Assembly (NCBI GenBank): GCA_017517665.1
Contig: JAFWYP010000059.1
Location: 1-64,000 of the forward strand
Length of the DNA: 64,000 bases
Reading direction: 5' to 3'
Origin: Clostridia bacterium
Lineage (GTDB): Bacteria; Bacillota; Clostridia; Oscillospirales; Acutalibacteraceae
Shown: piece by piece, positions 62,981 to 64,000 of the stretch
How the letters are laid out: every line of letters begins with the position of its first letter
How positions within the stretch are numbered: the stretch's first letter is position 1
Position numbers and translations under genes: made by a program
Notes under the pieces: generated by a model
What the model was told of the DNA's origin: nothing
What the model saw: the letters and a program-made list of their open reading frames with translations, nothing else
Databases searched by the model: none

Positions 62981-63598
62981 TCACACCTTTCTGAAATCTA
63001 TGTCTCCGAAAAATTCGGGTCTGTGAAAATCGGGTTTTTCTGTTTTTACGGGAAAAAACGAACCGAAATGCGGATTATCCGATAACTCCGCGCACTTATA
63101 AAAATTGCCCTTTACCATTGTTTCTCTTATATGATAATCCGTGCCGTAAAGTGCGGATATAAGCTTTTCGGGAATGATTATTTCATAACCCCATGCTGTT
63201 TTGCCGTCTTCGGTTATCTCCATTGTTCCGATAACCGGTTCGATATCGGTGAGCGATTTGATAAAAACTCTGTCTTCGCGGCATGTGCCGATTTCCGAGA
63301 GGTAAACGCCGTTTTTGTTAACCTCAAAATTTATATAGCGGTTATCGTTTCCAACGGGCATAAGGAAAACTTCCAGACAGCTGTCCGTGTAAACAGGGTC
63401 ATCGCGTTTGGTGCAATTGCACAGGGGATTTTCTTCAAATGACCACAAAAGAACGTGTATCCCTTCCCCCTCAACGGCGAAAATCGCCGCATAGCTTTCG
63501 GGATGAAAACCTCCGTCTTTCTCCCACGGGAAATTTGCTATTTCACCGACGGGAAAATCTTTTATAAAGTCCGTGCTTTTAAATATCGGAGCAATCAA
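62981..63598 (-). CDS. Carbohydrate-binding family 9-like protein
   Basis: The 205-residue beta-sandwich protein resembles CBM9-like domains: VYTDSCLEVFLMP (the D-S-x-E-V-F-L core, about 70-82), NRYINFEVNKNGVYLS and the C-terminal HFGSFFPVKTEKPDFHRPEFFG. No signal peptide is present, so it is probably cytoplasmic, which is usual for this subgroup. The start is TTG at complement 63596-63598, 8 bases after CGGAGG; a GTG at 63607 overlaps that site. It is the first gene of the kinase operon. Confidence 0.82.
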   Translation of the reverse strand: MIAPIFKSTDFIKDFPVGEIANFPWEKDGGFHPESYAAIFAVEGEGIHVLLWSFEENPLCNCTKRDDPVYTDSCLEVFLMPVGNDNRYINFEVNKNGVYLSEIGTCREDRVFIKSLTDIEPVIGTMEITEDGKTAWGYEIIIPEKLISALYGTDYHIRETMVKGNFYKCAELSDNPHFGSFFPVKTEKPDFHRPEFFGDIDFRKV

Positions 63599-63632
63599 AC
63601 AAATCACCTCCGTCTGTTATATATTATAAAAC

Positions 63633-63661
63633 ATTATACTATATGGGGAGTGAATAGTCAA
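63633..63661 (-). promoter_or_regulatory. Sigma-A-type promoter of the CBM9/NahK-like operon
   Basis: On the minus strand TTGACT (complement 63656-63661), a 17-base spacer and perfect TATAAT (complement 63633-63638) lie 34 bases upstream of the TTG start. It sits directly behind the ackA terminator. Confidence 0.75.
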
Positions 63662-63668
63662 TAAAAAT

Positions 63669-63694
63669 AACGGGTACGGAAAACCGTACCCGTT
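63669..63694 (-). terminator. Terminator of ackA
   Basis: An 11-base perfect stem (AACGGGTACGG / CCGTACCCGTT) with an AAAA loop runs into ATTTTTAT in the minus direction, 13 bases past the ackA stop. Confidence 0.85.
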
Positions 63695-63706
63695 AAAAAT
63701 TTGCAA

Positions 63707-64000
63707 TTACATAGCTTCAACGATAGCTTTTGTATCTCTTGCGATAACAAGCTCTTCGTTTGTGGGAAGAACATAAACCTTAACCTTTGAGTTTGCGGTT
63801 GAGATTTCGCCTTCCTTGCCTCTGCGCATGATTTCGTTTGCTTCTGCGTCAAGCTCAACGCCGAGATATGCAAGGTTATTACAAACGTCTGCACGAAGGT
63901 CGATTGTGTTTTCGCCGATACCGCCTGTGAACACGATAGCGTCAACGCCGTTCATGGCTGCAACATAGCTGCCGATGAGCTTGCGTACCTGATATTTCTG
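63707..64000 (-). CDS. ackA: Acetate kinase, C-terminal part (5' end outside window)
   Basis: The last 97 or so residues are visible. The frame is open to the window edge. VDAIVFTGGIGENT is the conserved acetate kinase C-terminal signature near the nucleotide site, followed by ADVCNNLAYLGVELD and VLPTNEELVIARDT. The enzyme makes ATP from acetyl phosphate, pointing to acetate as a fermentation product. A terminator follows the stop. Confidence 0.93.
   Translation of the reverse strand, partial: QKYQVRKLIGSYVAAMNGVDAIVFTGGIGENTIDLRADVCNNLAYLGVELDAEANEIMRRGKEGEISTANSKVKVYVLPTNEELVIARDTKAIVEAM

Overview
The window reads as about 64 kb of chromosome from a low- to mid-GC anaerobic member of the Bacillota, class Clostridia, most likely an uncultured gut Oscillospirales/Ruminococcaceae-type organism. 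That placement is inferred from the paired GlgC/GlgD, mini-RNase III beside Obg, the ecfA1-ecfA2-ecfT-truA order, a DUF512 radical-SAM protein beside Der, a ClpE-type Clp ATPase, an IPETG-anchored repeat protein, and an N-acetylhexosamine-kinase-like gene. Genes are dense and use strong AAGGAG-type ribosome sites. No gap exceeds 300 bases. I saw no rRNA, tRNA, CRISPR array, insertion sequence, phage block or replication origin.

Layout. 1-692: 3' part of a zinc-ribbon pseudokinase on the minus strand. 924-7576: glycogen synthesis operon glgB-glgC-glgD-(membrane-anchored Thr-rich protein)-glgA. 7640-15288: XRE regulator, an odd histidine-phosphatase homologue, GH35 beta-galactosidase, secreted PPC-repeat protein, metallophosphoesterase and GPH-family sugar symporter. 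15444-21161: a 1905-residue surface protein built of InlB-type B repeats. 21276-26587: mtaB, a D-Ala-D-Ala carboxypeptidase, pgi, a small P-loop protein, and yceD-rpmF. 26699-33905: membrane, lipoprotein and TPR genes, including one with an in-frame stop, plus an ECF sigma factor and its likely anti-sigma factor. 33955-37867: a minus-strand sugar oxidoreductase operon headed by a TIM-barrel/Gfo-Idh-MocA fusion. 38055-39320: secreted lipase.

39395-57697 is mostly housekeeping: yebC, yitT, mrnC, obgE; then, on the other strand, DUF512, der, ruvC, ruvA, ruvB, a methyltransferase, two tandem zinc-ribbon membrane paralogues, ecfA1, ecfA2, ecfT, truA, a DUF5711 protein, cvpA-like, pgsA and a clpE-like gene. 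57749-64000: EFR1 flavodoxin/ferredoxin, GDPD phosphodiesterase, an HTH-membrane regulator with a GDYXXLXY-like partner, an operon of CBM9-like protein, NahK-like kinase and unknown protein, and the 3' end of ackA.

Together the genes describe a fermentative, glycan-using cell: sugar uptake and hydrolysis (GPH symporter, GH35, NahK-like kinase), isomerisation (Pgi), glycogen storage, acetate production (AckA), and a cell surface carrying large repeat proteins. I found no clear stand-alone novel system. The best leads are the catalytic-residue losses (pseudokinase, histidine phosphatase), the TIM/Gfo-Idh fusion, the HTH-membrane regulator with an inverted-repeat promoter, and the internal hydrophobic segment of the giant surface protein.
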